Shown here one piece after another: positions 1 to 9,712 of a stretch of 64,000 bases of DNA. Position 1 is the stretch's first letter; the number at the start of each line of letters is the position of its first letter. The position numbers and the translations under genes are program-made. The notes under the pieces were generated by a model, which saw only the letters and a program-made list of their open reading frames with translations, was not told where the DNA came from and searched no databases. Source of the DNA: Actinoallomurus sp040655075 (GTDB taxonomy: Bacteria; Actinomycetota; Actinomycetes; Streptosporangiales; Streptosporangiaceae); contig NZ_JBFAJC010000018.1 of NCBI RefSeq assembly GCF_040655075.1, forward strand, positions 62,001-126,000. Direction: 5' to 3'.

Positions 1-247
1 CCACGCGGAGCGTCAACCATCCGCGTCCTCACCCGAGTCGCTGCAGGTATTCCGCTGCTGATCCACGTCCAGCGCGGCTGACCGCCCGACGTTTCCCTTT
101 TTCTCCGCTGATTTCTCCGCAGACGGCGTGACTCTCGCGCCGCCTGGTTGACGCCTGCCCGCGATGGCCCAGCGCCGTGCCTCGCGTACCCGGTGTTCCT
201 CGTCCTTCCCTGACATCGGTTCCGACGACCCGAAGAAAGGTTGTGCC

Positions 248-853
248 ATGCAGTCGCTGATCGACAATGCCCGCCTGTTCCCGAAGCGAGCGGCCGACCG
301 GCGTACGGATCTCGGTCGCCTCGCTGCGGGCCAACGCCCCGAGGCGCTGTTCATCACCTGCTCCGACTCGCGCGTGGTGCCCACGCTGATCACCGGCGCC
401 GGCCCCGGCGAGCTCTTCGAACTCCGCACCGCCGGGAACATCGTTCCCGTCCACGACGCCGAGCGGATGACCGCCGAGGCCGCCACCATCGAGTACGCCG
501 TCGAGGTCCTCCGGGTGGCCAACATCATCGTCTGCGGGCACTCCCACTGCGGGGCCGTGGGCGCGCTCCTGAGCGGCGGCGACCTGACCGCCATCCCCTC
601 CGTCCAGCGCTGGCTCGCCGACACCGGGCCGCACGACCCGGTCCGGGACGCGATGACCGACGCGGACGGCGCGTCCATCACCTCCGCCGTACAGCGACAC
701 GTCCTGACCCAGCTGGACCGGCTCCGCAGCCACCCGAGCGTCGCCGCCCGGGTGGACGATGGGCGGCTCGCGCTGCACGCCTGGTTCTACGCCATCGACA
801 CCGGCGTGGTCAGCGCCCACCACCCGCAGACCGGAACCTTCCCGCCGCTCTGA
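248..853 (+). CDS. beta-class carbonic anhydrase
   Basis: 201-residue beta-carbonic anhydrase, interconverting CO2 and bicarbonate in the cytoplasm. The CSDSR motif gives zinc ligand Cys38 and the Asp40/Arg42 dyad; GHSHCGA gives His98 and Cys101. Length is normal for the bacterial family. The ATG at 248 follows an AGAAAGG ribosome site; an upstream in-frame ATG at 164 would add 28 residues that are not family-like. The SulP transporter starts 27 bp downstream on the same strand, so the two genes probably form a bicarbonate supply unit (inference). The chemistry is well supported; the physiological role is inferred from the neighbour. Confidence 0.93.
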   Translation: MQSLIDNARLFPKRAADRRTDLGRLAAGQRPEALFITCSDSRVVPTLITGAGPGELFELRTAGNIVPVHDAERMTAEAATIEYAVEVLRVANIIVCGHSHCGAVGALLSGGDLTAIPSVQRWLADTGPHDPVRDAMTDADGASITSAVQRHVLTQLDRLRSHPSVAARVDDGRLALHAWFYAIDTGVVSAHHPQTGTFPPL

Positions 854-880
854 TCCCCCCGACCCTGAAACGAGGTGCCC

Positions 881-2359
881 ATGGGACTGCCCTTCTCCAG
901 GCCTGACACCCTGCGACAGGACTTTCTCTCGTCGATCGTCGTCTTCCTCGTCGCACTGCCGCTGTGCATCGGCGTCGCCGTCGCCTCCGGTGTCCCGGCC
1001 GAGCTCGGCCTGATCACCGGCATCGTCGGCGGCCTGGTCGCCGGCGTTCTGCCCGGCAGCAGCCTCCAGGTCAGCGGCCCCGCCGCCGGCCTCACCGTCC
1101 TCGTGTACGAGGCCGTTCAGGAGTACGGCCTGCGGACCCTCGGGGCGATCGTCATCGCCGCCGGTCTGATCCAGCTCGGGATGGGGCTGCTACGGCTCGG
1201 CCGCTGGTTCCGCGCGATCTCCATCTCGGTCGTGCACGGCATGCTCGCCGGTATCGGCCTCGTCCTGGTCACCGGGCAGGTGCACAGCCTGTTCGACAAC
1301 AAGTCGCCCGGTGCCGCGATGGCCAACGTCACCGGGCTGCCCGGCCTGCTCACCGAGTCGGCCACCGAACCGGCCGCCCTCGCCGCCGGCGCGATCGGGA
1401 TCGGGACGATCGTCGTGCTCGTCGGCTGGAAGCACGTGCCGAAGCGCCTGCAGGTGGTCCCGGGCGCGCTCGTGGCGGTCGCGCTGGCGACACTGACCAC
1501 GATCGCGTTCGACCTGCCGGTCAAGCGCATCGAGGTCAAGGGCCTCCTCGGCTCGATCCAGCCGCCCGGCCTGTCCGAGCTCGGTGGGCTGGCGTCGGTC
1601 GGCGTCATCGGCACCGTGGTGGCGTTCGCGCTGATCGCCTCGGCGGAGAGCCTGTTCAGCGCGGCGGCCGTCGACCGGATGCACCACGGTCCCCGGACCG
1701 ACTACGACCGGGAGCTCATGGCACAAGGCGCCGGCAACACCATCTGTGGCCTGCTCGGGGCCCTGCCGATGACCGCCGTCATCGTGCGGAGCGCCGCGAA
1801 CGTGCAGGCCGGCGCCCGGACGAAGGCCTCGCGGATCCTGCACGGAGTATGGCTGCTGGCCTTCACCGCCGCCTTTCCGGTGGCGCTCGGGTACATCCCC
1901 GTGACCGCCCTGGCCGCCATCCTCGTGCACGCGGGCTGGAAGCTGCTGTCGCTGCGGGAGGTCGGCCGGCTCTGGCGGACCGAGCGCGGTGAGGCGGTCG
2001 TCCTGACCGGGACCGCGCTGGCGATCGTCGTCACCAACCTGTTCGAGGGCGTCCTCATCGGCCTCCTGCTGGCCGTTGTGAAGACCGCGTGGGACGTGTC
2101 CGAGATCCACGTCGACGTGGACGAGGAGGCGGACCCGATCGTGATCCGGCTCAGCGGGAACGCCACGTTCCTTCGCCTGCCGAAGGTGCTCGACACGCTG
2201 GAGACGATCCCGCACGGACGGGCGGTCGAGCTCGACCTGTCCGGCCTGCGCCACCTCGACCACGCCTGCCGTACGGCGCTGCGGGCATGGGCGGCGCAGC
2301 ACGACGGCCGGGACGAGAAGTCCTCCGTGCGTATGAAGGAGCCGGCCCTGACCGGCTGA
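881..2359 (+). CDS. SulP-family anion (probably bicarbonate) transporter with STAS domain
   Basis: 492-residue SulP/SLC26-type inner-membrane transporter. The first roughly 400 residues are a series of hydrophobic helices containing the family-like stretch GSSLQVSGPAAGLTVLVYEA. The C-terminal 80 residues form a STAS domain (VELDLSGLRHLDHACRTAL). It directly follows a carbonic anhydrase gene, an arrangement known for bicarbonate-importing SulP proteins, so bicarbonate is the likeliest substrate; sulfate cannot be excluded. ATG at 881 sits six bases after GAGG; an in-frame GTG at 875 is too close to that site. Probably cotranscribed with the carbonic anhydrase. Confidence 0.9.
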   Translation: MGLPFSRPDTLRQDFLSSIVVFLVALPLCIGVAVASGVPAELGLITGIVGGLVAGVLPGSSLQVSGPAAGLTVLVYEAVQEYGLRTLGAIVIAAGLIQLGMGLLRLGRWFRAISISVVHGMLAGIGLVLVTGQVHSLFDNKSPGAAMANVTGLPGLLTESATEPAALAAGAIGIGTIVVLVGWKHVPKRLQVVPGALVAVALATLTTIAFDLPVKRIEVKGLLGSIQPPGLSELGGLASVGVIGTVVAFALIASAESLFSAAAVDRMHHGPRTDYDRELMAQGAGNTICGLLGALPMTAVIVRSAANVQAGARTKASRILHGVWLLAFTAAFPVALGYIPVTALAAILVHAGWKLLSLREVGRLWRTERGEAVVLTGTALAIVVTNLFEGVLIGLLLAVVKTAWDVSEIHVDVDEEADPIVIRLSGNATFLRLPKVLDTLETIPHGRAVELDLSGLRHLDHACRTALRAWAAQHDGRDEKSSVRMKEPALTG

Positions 2360-2772
2360 CCTCCGGACCGGCTGGTCAGGGGCCCGCCAGCGTCGCCGCG
2401 CCCCTGACCGGTCCTCAGGGCGTGTCCGGTGGATCTTCGTCCGGCTGCGCGGCGTCCAGAGCGCGCTAGGAACAAGATCCACCGGACACGCCCTAGTTCC
2501 GTCCGGCCGCCTCGAGCGCCCGGCGGATGCCGGTCTCTCGTGGGCCGAGGTAGTACGGCCGCGGACGGCGCCCGGCAGCGCCACGCGGCAACCCAGAACC
2601 GCCTCATACCGGAACAGACGCTCCGCCCGGCGCCTCTGTTCGGGAACGCCGCCGGACCGGCCGGATCAGGTCAGACCGGCCGCGCCAGACCCGGTTCCTG
2701 ATCGAGTCAGGTCGGCCGATCCCAGCTCGAATCAGGCCGGAGCGGCCGAGCCCGGCCCCGAGACCGGGCGGG
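2360..2772. other. non-coding interval holding a MITE-like repeat and degenerate sequence
   Basis: This 413-bp gap between SulP and convergent purM has no convincing gene. It holds the perfect inverted repeat at 2417-2494. Further right, 2640-2770 is full of imperfect GGCCGGATCAGGTC-like units. On the minus strand, 2495-2600 reads as a start-less open segment ending RRALEAAGRN at a TAG next to the repeat arm, which could be the tail of a broken gene; this is too short to identify. Confidence 0.5.
2417..2494. repeat. 78-bp element with perfect 21-bp inverted terminal repeats
   Basis: Left arm 2417-2437 (AGGGCGTGTCCGGTGGATCTT without its last base) is matched exactly by the reverse complement at 2474-2494, with 36 bp between. 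The arm resembles, from memory, the ends of IS5-type elements of actinomycetes, and the size fits a miniature inverted-repeat element. It could instead act as a transcription terminator after the SulP gene. No transposase is present and no clear target duplication is seen. Confidence 0.6.
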
Positions 2773-3812
<1,040 letters not shown>

Positions 3813-3816
<4 letters not shown>

Positions 3817-5249
3817 CGGCGGGCCTCTTCGAGCAGGTGCTTGCCGCGGGCGTCCTCGGCGACGTCGATCGGGTAGACGCCGTCGAAGCAGGCCCGGCAC
3901 AGGCGGCTCTTGTCCTGCTGTGTCGCGGCGATCAGCTCGTCGAGTGAGATGTAGCCGAGCGTGTCGGCGCCGAGGGACTGGCGGATCTCCTCGACCGAGA
4001 GGTTGCCGGCGATCAGCTCGGCGCGGGTCGCGAAGTCGATGCCGTAGAAGCACGGCCAGGCCACCGGCGGGCTGGAGATGCGGACGTGCACCTCCTTGGC
4101 CCCCGCCTCGCGGAGCATCTTCACGATCGCCCGCTGGGTGTTGCCGCGCACGATCGAGTCGTCGACGACGACCAGGCGCTTGCCCGCGATCGCCTCGCGC
4201 AGCGGGTTGAGCTTCAGCCGGATGCCGAGCTGCCGGATGGTCTGCGACGGCTGGATGAACGTCCGGCCCACGTAGGAGTTCTTCACGAAGCCCTGGCCGT
4301 ACGGGATGCCGGACTCCTCGGCGTACCCGATCGCCGCCGGCGTGCCGGACTCGGGCGTCGGGATGACCAGGTCGGCCTCGACCGGGTGCTCGCGGGCGAG
4401 CCGGCGGCCGACGTCGACCCGGGTGGCCTGGATGCTCCGCCCGGCGATCGAGGTGTCGGGCCGGGCGACGTAGACGTACTCGAACAGGCAGCCCTTGGGC
4501 TCGGCGACGGCGAACCTCGTGGACCGCACGCCCGCCTCGTCGATGGCGATCAGCTCGCCCGGCTCGACCTCGCGGACGAACGTGGCGCCGACGATGTCGA
4601 GGGCGGCGGTCTCGCTGGCGACCACCCAGCCGTGCTCGAGGCGGCCGAGCACCAGCGGGCGGATCCCCTGCGGGTCGCGCGCGGCGTACAGGGTGCGTTC
4701 GTTCATGAAGACGAGGGAGTAGGCGCCGCGGGCGAGCGGCAGCACCTCCAGCGCGGTCTCCTCGACGCCGCCCTCGCCACCGGCCAGCAGGGCGGTGAGC
4801 ACCTCGGTGTCGGTGGTGGCGTTCAGCTCCCCGGCCGGGACGCGGGCCGCCAGCTCCGGCGTGTTGATGAGGTTGCCGTTGTGGCCCAGCGCCAGGCTGC
4901 CGGTCTCGGTCGAGCGGAACGTCGGCTGGGCGTTCTCCCAGACGCTCGATCCGGTCGTGGAGTAGCGGCAGTGGCCGATCGCGATGTGCCCGCGCAGGGT
5001 GTTGAGCACGGGCTCTTCGAAGACCTGGGACACCAGGCCCATGTCCTTGAAGACGACGATCCGCGCGCCGTCGCTGACCGCGATGCCGGCCGACTCCTGG
5101 CCGCGGTGCTGCAGGGCGTACAGGCCGAAGTAGGTGAGCTTGCTGACCTCCTCGTCGGGTGCCCAGACGCCGAAGACCCCGCAGGCGTCCTGGGGACTTT
5201 GATCCCGGGGGTCGAGGTTGTGGCTCAGCCGTCCGTCTCCACGCGACAC
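3813..5249 (-). CDS. purF: amidophosphoribosyltransferase
   Basis: 478-residue PurF, the committed step of purine synthesis, moving glutamine amide nitrogen onto PRPP. The N-terminal Ntn glutaminase starts at DACGVFG, where Cys23 should become the N-terminal nucleophile after propeptide removal. The PRPP-binding loop is VVVDDSIVRGNT. Cysteines in GCLFEYVY, WPCFYG and LCRACFDG match the iron-sulfur type of PurF. GTG at 5249 gives the usual RGDGRLSHNLDP start; an upstream in-frame ATG would add 45 unrelated residues. It overlaps purM by four bases. Probably one transcript with purM. Confidence 0.96.
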
Positions 5250-5416
5250 ATGGCCAGTGTAGGCGGCATCCGCCGAGCTCCCACCGCCGCGGGTGGACGT
5301 TTCCGTCCTGGCCGGGGCCACCAGGGCGTTCGCGGACGTGGTTCCCTGCGCGTGGTCGGCGTGCCGCACCGCCTCGCCCGGCATCGATCCATCACGATGG
5401 GTGTTCGGGGGGTGAC

Positions 5417-5773
5417 ATGGTGTATCAGCCGGTGCGCGAGGTGCCGCAACGCCGCAGGGGGCTCGGCATCGCCGCGCTCGTCCTCGGCATCGCGGGGCTC
5501 CTCACGCTGTGGCTCTGCGGCCTGGGCGTCCTGCCCGCACTGGCCGGCATCGTCATTGGCGTCATCGCGGTGGTCCAGCGGAACGGCCGCGGCATGGCCG
5601 TCGCGGGCCTGATCCTGTCGGCGGTGACGCTGGCGCTCGCGATCGCCTTCGCCGTCTGGTTCTACGGCCGGATCGCGCCCTGTTCCGACCAGACCCGTTA
5701 CCCCACGAAACAGGCACGGGACGAGTGCCTGCAGAAGCGCGTGCCCTTCTTCAAGGCCACGCCCCGCCCCTGA
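5417..5773 (+). CDS. DUF4190-type small membrane protein
   Basis: 118 residues. After a short basic N-terminus (REVPQRRRG) come two hydrophobic helices, about 17-45 and 54-80, joined by a short basic loop (QRNGRG). The pattern GLGIAALVLGIAGLL...AGIVIGVIAVVQ is typical of DUF4190 proteins. The C-terminal tail holds two cysteines (PCSDQ and ECLQK) that could form a disulfide outside the membrane. ATG at 5417 follows GGGGGTG. It is transcribed divergently from purF. Function unknown. Confidence 0.75.
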   Translation: MVYQPVREVPQRRRGLGIAALVLGIAGLLTLWLCGLGVLPALAGIVIGVIAVVQRNGRGMAVAGLILSAVTLALAIAFAVWFYGRIAPCSDQTRYPTKQARDECLQKRVPFFKATPRP

Positions 5774-5797
5774 GCGTCCGGCACCGATCCGGCCAGG

Positions 5798-6121
5798 TCA
5801 CGCGCGCCCGATCGTCGGCTCCAGGGACGGGCGGAGGAAGGTCCGGTCGAAGCGGCGGATGCAGCGGGTCCGGGCCGAGAGCCGCCAGAGCAGCGCGGCC
5901 TCCGGATCCTCGCGGATGGCGGCACGGTAGCCCTCGTAGTCCGCCAGGCTGGGGAAGGAGAACAGCGCGTACGCGATGTCGTTGGCTCCTTCATGCGGCA
6001 GGAAGCAGCCGTGGTGCGTGCCGCCGAAACGGGTCACGATCGGGATCCACCCCGTCACGTACTCCTCGAAGGCCTCGACCTGGGTGGGATCGATCTCGTA
6101 GCGAAGATGGCAAGTGATCAT
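5798..6121 (-). CDS. NIPSNAP-family protein
   Basis: 107 residues with the ferredoxin-like NIPSNAP pattern: MITCHLRYEIDPTQVEAFEEY, then FGGTHHGCFLPHEGANDIAYALFSFPSLADYE and a central REDPEA segment. Family members are small dimeric alpha/beta-barrel proteins of unknown activity, often called monooxygenase-like. ATG at 6121 starts exactly at the family N-terminus; longer in-frame starts add unrelated sequence. It is the mirror neighbour of the DUF4190 gene (convergent, 24 bp apart). Confidence 0.8.
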   Translation of the reverse strand: MITCHLRYEIDPTQVEAFEEYVTGWIPIVTRFGGTHHGCFLPHEGANDIAYALFSFPSLADYEGYRAAIREDPEAALLWRLSARTRCIRRFDRTFLRPSLEPTIGRA

Positions 6122-6354
6122 GGCGGAATCATCCCGCGACAGAGCATCGCGGCACCGCCGGACGCCGTCTTGACAAGCCTCGTGGGCCGGAGGGAGCATG
6201 ACGGCGGGCGTTGATCCACCGCCCAACCTCCTTCGGTCCTCCCCGGCAGGGCCGCTCGGTGGAGGCAAAGGGGATCCCTTCCTCGGATCGCTGGTCATCC
6301 GCCCGCCACGGGCTCGTACGCCGGGGGCCGGGTCGCGTGGTCGTCGAGGGCCTG

Positions 6355-6918
6355 ATGACAGCGAACAAGAACTTCAAGCGACGCGTCCGCGAGCGCGCCC
6401 GGCGTACGGGCGAGTCCTACACCGCTGCCCTCCGGCACCTTCGACGTCTGGAGATCAGGGAGCGCTCAGTGCACTGGCAGCGCGTTGAAAAGTCCGACTT
6501 CGGCTATGCCGTCCACGTCCCGCAGAGCTGGGAGGAGCGGGAGCCGAACCTCAAGAACAGCCCGTGGGAGACCGCGCGGTTCGTCGACCCCGATGACCGG
6601 CGGCACAGCCTGATCGTCTTCCGTCAGCCCGTACGGCCCGGGCGTTCCGCCACCGAGATCGCCGAGGGCGCGCGGCAGTCGCTCGCCGGGGTCGGCTTCG
6701 TCGATTTCGAGATCAGCGACGTGACCGTCGCCGGGCGGGCCGGCGCGCGGCTGAACTGCGCGCGCCACGACGCCGGGCGGACATGGGCGGTGCGCGAGTA
6801 CTTCGTCGTCCGGGACGGCGTCGCCTTCTGCCTGGGATGCGGGTCGTCCGTGCCGGGCGAGGACGATCCGCTTTTCGGGGTGCTCGCCGAGCGGTTGGAA
6901 CTGCTCGAGTTCGGCTGA
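6355..6918 (+). CDS. two-part protein: basic N-terminal motif plus PsbP/Mog1-like domain
   Basis: 187 residues. Residues 1-37 form a strongly basic helix-rich segment (NFKRRVRERARRTGESYTAA) of a kind found at the N-terminus of varied actinobacterial proteins and possibly nucleic-acid binding. Residues 40-187 look like the PsbP/Mog1 fold: GYAVHVPQSWEE, then FVDPDDRRHSLIVFRQP, a TEIAEGARQSL helix, and a final YFVVRDGVAFCLGCG strand pair. No catalytic residues are evident. Start ATG 6355 is chosen because the basic motif begins there. A strong hairpin follows the stop. Confidence 0.65.
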   Translation: MTANKNFKRRVRERARRTGESYTAALRHLRRLEIRERSVHWQRVEKSDFGYAVHVPQSWEEREPNLKNSPWETARFVDPDDRRHSLIVFRQPVRPGRSATEIAEGARQSLAGVGFVDFEISDVTVAGRAGARLNCARHDAGRTWAVREYFVVRDGVAFCLGCGSSVPGEDDPLFGVLAERLELLEFG

Positions 6919-6922
6919 TCCC

Positions 6923-6949
6923 GGGCCGGCGGGCGAGCCCCGCCGGCCC
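6923..6949. terminator. bidirectional hairpin terminator
   Basis: Perfect 11-bp stem 6923-6933 / 6939-6949 with a five-base loop, between the convergent PsbP-like and sterol-carrier genes. Position and strength suggest use by both. Confidence 0.75.
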
Positions 6950-6951
6950 TC

Positions 6952-7401
6952 TTATCGATCATTCGCCGAATACGGCGTAACAGGCAGATAAGCGGACAGA
7001 TCCGCCCGCGATCCGCTCGCCGTGATCCGGTCGGCGGCGTCCACCCACGCGAGCCGGCCGGTCGCGAGCAGGATCCACGTCTTCGGATCGGTCTCGATGA
7101 CGTTCGGCGGGGTGCCGCGGGTGTGGCGCGGGCCCTCGACGCACTGCACCGCGGCGTACGGGGGCACGCGCACCTCCACCGAGCGCCCCGGCGCCTCCCC
7201 GGCGAGCCGGTCCAGCAGCAGTTTCGCGGCCAGGCGTGCGGCCGCACGCTCGGGTTCGGCGCCGGTGGCGTACGCGGTCACCACCGCGTCGATGAGGGCG
7301 TCGGCGAGGCGGGCCGCCGGGCCCGCGTAGGGCTCCTCGCCGAGCGTGGCGAGTTGGTCGTCGAGGGCGGCGCGCAGCCGCTCAGGTGTGGGTCGGGCCA
7401 T
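6952..7401 (-). CDS. sterol carrier protein-like (bacterial SCP) protein
   Basis: 149 residues resembling the bacterial SCP-2-like orthologue family. Residues 1-70 are a helical part (ERLRAALDDQLATLGEE), followed by a beta-rich part with GRSVEVRVPPYAAVQC and TWILLATGRLAWVDAADR. The WILLATGRLxW segment is typical of this family, which often sits near purine genes in actinobacteria. Likely binds a small hydrophobic ligand; no enzyme residues are visible. ATG 7401 has no competing upstream start. Ends just past the shared terminator. Confidence 0.75.
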   Translation of the reverse strand: MARPTPERLRAALDDQLATLGEEPYAGPAARLADALIDAVVTAYATGAEPERAAARLAAKLLLDRLAGEAPGRSVEVRVPPYAAVQCVEGPRHTRGTPPNVIETDPKTWILLATGRLAWVDAADRITASGSRADLSAYLPVTPYSANDR

Positions 7402-7459
7402 GGCAGGACCGACGTTACCGGCCGTTAGGAGCGCCCGATGACCCGCGAGACACGCTAAA

Positions 7460-7488
7460 TTGCCCTAGTCCCCCATATGCCACTAAAG
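7460..7488 (+). promoter_or_regulatory. possible promoter of the subtilase gene
   Basis: The 185-bp gap before the subtilase is unusually AT-rich here. TTGCCC (7460) and CTAAAG (7483) lie 17 bp apart, an acceptable but weak -35/-10 pair. A second candidate, TTGCCA, begins at 7494. Confidence 0.3.
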
Positions 7489-7586
7489 ACCACTTGCCAC
7501 ACCTGTACTGTCTTGTGATTGTTTGGTTACTCCGCAGCCGGTGCACCCCTCCCGGCCCGCGCCCCCCACTCGAAGGAGAGCCCCCC

Positions 7587-8729
7587 GTGAGGGTCCGAGC
7601 CAGAAGACTCGTGATCGCGTCCTCCGCTGTCGCGATCACGGCAGCAGCCGTCCCCGCCTACGCCGCCATCACCACGCCCACCGCCCACGTCGCGGTCGCG
7701 TCCGCCTCGGCCCAGACCGTGCCCGGGCAGTACATCGTGACGCTGAAGCACACCGGCGACCGCCTGTCGAAGCTCACCGGCGTGCGCCGCCTCCTCGACT
7801 TCGGTGACGGCTTCGCCGCCAAGCTGACGCCGACGGAGCTCAAGAAGGTGCAGAGCGACCCGAACGTCGCCGCCATCGAGCCGGACCAGGTCATCAAGAT
7901 CAACACCACCCAGAAGAACGTCAACTGGGGTCCGGACCGGATCGACCAGCACAAGCTTCCGCTCTCGCACACTTACACCTACAAGCACACCGGTTCGGGC
8001 GTCGACGCCTACGTGATCGACACCGGCATCGACACCTCGCTCAGCCAGTTCCAGGGCCGGGCGAACACCGTGTACGGCAAGAAGGACTGCAACGGCCACG
8101 GCACCCACGTCGCCGGCATCATCGGGTCGAAGACGTACGGCGTCGCCAAGGGCGTCCGCCTGCACGGTGTCCAGGTCCTGGACTGCGACGGCCGCGGCCA
8201 GACCTCCGACGTCATCGCGGGCATCAACTGGGTGATCAAGCACCACGGCGCCAAGTCGGTCGCCAACCTGTCCCTGGGCGGCGGCAAGTCGACCGCGCTG
8301 AACAACGCGGTCACCAAGCTGTCGAAGGCCGGGGTGTTCGTCGCGGTCGCCGCGGGCAACGGCGACGAGAACGGCAACCCGCTGAACGCCTGCAACACCT
8401 CGCCGGCCAGCGCGTCGAGCGTCGAGGCCGTCGGGGCCAGCACGTCGGCCGACAACCGCACCTCGTGGAGCAACTACGGCAAGTGCGTGGACATCTACGC
8501 GCCCGGCAGCAACATCAAGTCGACCTACCTCGGCGGCACGGCGGTCCTCAGCGGCACGTCGATGGCCACGCCGTTCGTGGCCGGTGTCGCGGCGCTCTAC
8601 AAGTCGACGTACGGCCAGAAGTCGTTCGGCACGGTCCAGTCGTGGCTCACCTCGCACGCGACCCTGAACGCCATCAAGAACAACAAGCCGAACACCCCCA
8701 ACCGCCTGCTCTACAAGAGCTCTCTCTGA
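7587..8729 (+). CDS. secreted S8 subtilisin-like serine protease
   Basis: 380-residue exported protease. The N-terminus RVRARRLVIASS plus hydrophobic core and AYA is a Sec signal peptide. Residues 45-105 form an I9 inhibitor propeptide (PGQYIVTLK...VAAIEPDQVI). The catalytic domain carries Asp145 in VIDTGID, His171 in NGHGTHVAG, oxyanion Asn258 in AAGN and Ser325 in SGTSMATP; all four are present. It resembles extracellular proteinase K-type enzymes. GTG at 7587 follows a perfect GAAGGAGAG site. A strong terminator follows. Likely nutrient-scavenging protease. Confidence 0.95.
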   Translation: MRVRARRLVIASSAVAITAAAVPAYAAITTPTAHVAVASASAQTVPGQYIVTLKHTGDRLSKLTGVRRLLDFGDGFAAKLTPTELKKVQSDPNVAAIEPDQVIKINTTQKNVNWGPDRIDQHKLPLSHTYTYKHTGSGVDAYVIDTGIDTSLSQFQGRANTVYGKKDCNGHGTHVAGIIGSKTYGVAKGVRLHGVQVLDCDGRGQTSDVIAGINWVIKHHGAKSVANLSLGGGKSTALNNAVTKLSKAGVFVAVAAGNGDENGNPLNACNTSPASASSVEAVGASTSADNRTSWSNYGKCVDIYAPGSNIKSTYLGGTAVLSGTSMATPFVAGVAALYKSTYGQKSFGTVQSWLTSHATLNAIKNNKPNTPNRLLYKSSL

Positions 8730-8741
8730 GCTCCTGAGCCG

Positions 8742-8774
8742 AGAGGCCGCCGCCCACGCCGGGCGGCGGCCTCT
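8742..8774 (+). terminator. intrinsic terminator after the subtilase gene
   Basis: A 14-bp perfect stem (8742-8755 with 8761-8774) and five-base loop, starting 13 bp after the stop codon and followed by TCCGTG. Confidence 0.85.
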
Positions 8775-8817
8775 TCCGTGTTCTCCGAAAGCCGTCAGTG
8801 CGCCCCATACTGGACCG

Positions 8818-9657
8818 GTGGACCAGAGCATCGGTGAGTTCCTCCGCTCTCGGCGTGCCCGCATCCAGCCCGGCGACGTGGGACTGCCCGAGTACGGCCG
8901 ACGGCGGGTGCCCGGCCTGCGCCGCGAGGAGCTGGCGCAGCTCGCCGGTGTCAGCGTCGACTACTACGTGCGCCTGGAGCAGGGGCGCAGTCCGAGCGTG
9001 TCCGACGCCGTGCTCGACGCGATCGCCCGCGCACTGCGCCTCGATGGGACCGAGAGTGCCCATCTCCGCAACCTGGCGCGCCCCGGCAGGACGACGCGCA
9101 CGCCGGAGCGGCCACAGCGCGTACGGCCCGGACTGCTCCGGATGCTGGAGATGATGCGGGACGTTCCGGCCTTCATCCTCGGCCGCCGGATGGACGTCCT
9201 CGCCTGGAACCCGCTCGCCGACGCCGTGACCGGGTTCTCCGGCATGGATCGGCCCAACGCGGCTCGGCACGCCTTCCTATACCCGGCGGGCCGTGCCCTG
9301 TACCCCGAATGGGAGGCCGTCGCGGCGGAGACCGTCGCGTACCTGCGCCTCGACGCGGGCCGGCGCCCGGACGACGCGCGGATGGCCGACCTCGTCGAGG
9401 AGCTCTCGGCGGGAAGCGAAGCGTTCCGCCGCCTCTGGGACGGGCAGGACGTCGTGGAGAAGACGCACGGCCGGAAGCTGATCCTTCATCCGCGAGTCGG
9501 CGAGCTGGAATTCCGCTTCGAGACCTTCGCGCCTCCTGGCGACGAGGATCAACTGCTCGTCGCCTACACCGTGGCGGCCGGCTCGCCCGCCGAGGAACGG
9601 CTGAGGCTGCTGGCCGCCGACCAGGCCTCCGGCGCTCCCGCGTACGTCCTGACCTGA
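8818..9657 (+). CDS. XRE-type regulator with MmyB-like ligand domain
   Basis: 279 residues. Residues 9-80 form a helix-turn-helix (RRVPGLRREELAQLAGVS, then YYVRLEQGRSPSVSDAVLDAI). The rest is the MmyB-like PAS-fold ligand domain (AFILGRRMDVLAWNPLADAV). Such regulators usually control a nearby dehydrogenase or efflux gene; here the nearest candidate is the convergent DHA2 transporter. GTG at 8818 lies about seven bases after a possible -10 CATACT at 8805, so the mRNA may be leaderless. Family assignment is firm, target unknown. Confidence 0.88.
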   Translation: MDQSIGEFLRSRRARIQPGDVGLPEYGRRRVPGLRREELAQLAGVSVDYYVRLEQGRSPSVSDAVLDAIARALRLDGTESAHLRNLARPGRTTRTPERPQRVRPGLLRMLEMMRDVPAFILGRRMDVLAWNPLADAVTGFSGMDRPNAARHAFLYPAGRALYPEWEAVAAETVAYLRLDAGRRPDDARMADLVEELSAGSEAFRRLWDGQDVVEKTHGRKLILHPRVGELEFRFETFAPPGDEDQLLVAYTVAAGSPAEERLRLLAADQASGAPAYVLT

Positions 9658-9668
9658 GCGGCGCGGGT

Positions 9669-9700
9669 GATCCCCGGCGCTCAGGTGAGCGCCGGGGATC
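9669..9700. terminator. bidirectional hairpin terminator
   Basis: Perfect 14-bp stem (9669-9682 / 9687-9700) closed by an AGGT tetraloop, between the convergent XRE and DHA2 genes. Confidence 0.85.
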
Positions 9701-9712
9701 GGGTAGGTCACC

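Noticed and set aside
1..247. End of a gene entering from the left edge
   Set aside because: All frames either stop early or show no recognisable protein; nothing can be assigned.
29..823. Long minus-strand frames opposite the carbonic anhydrase
   Set aside because: They mirror the coding strand's codon pattern, have no family motifs and no ribosome site; carbonic anhydrase motifs settle the strand.
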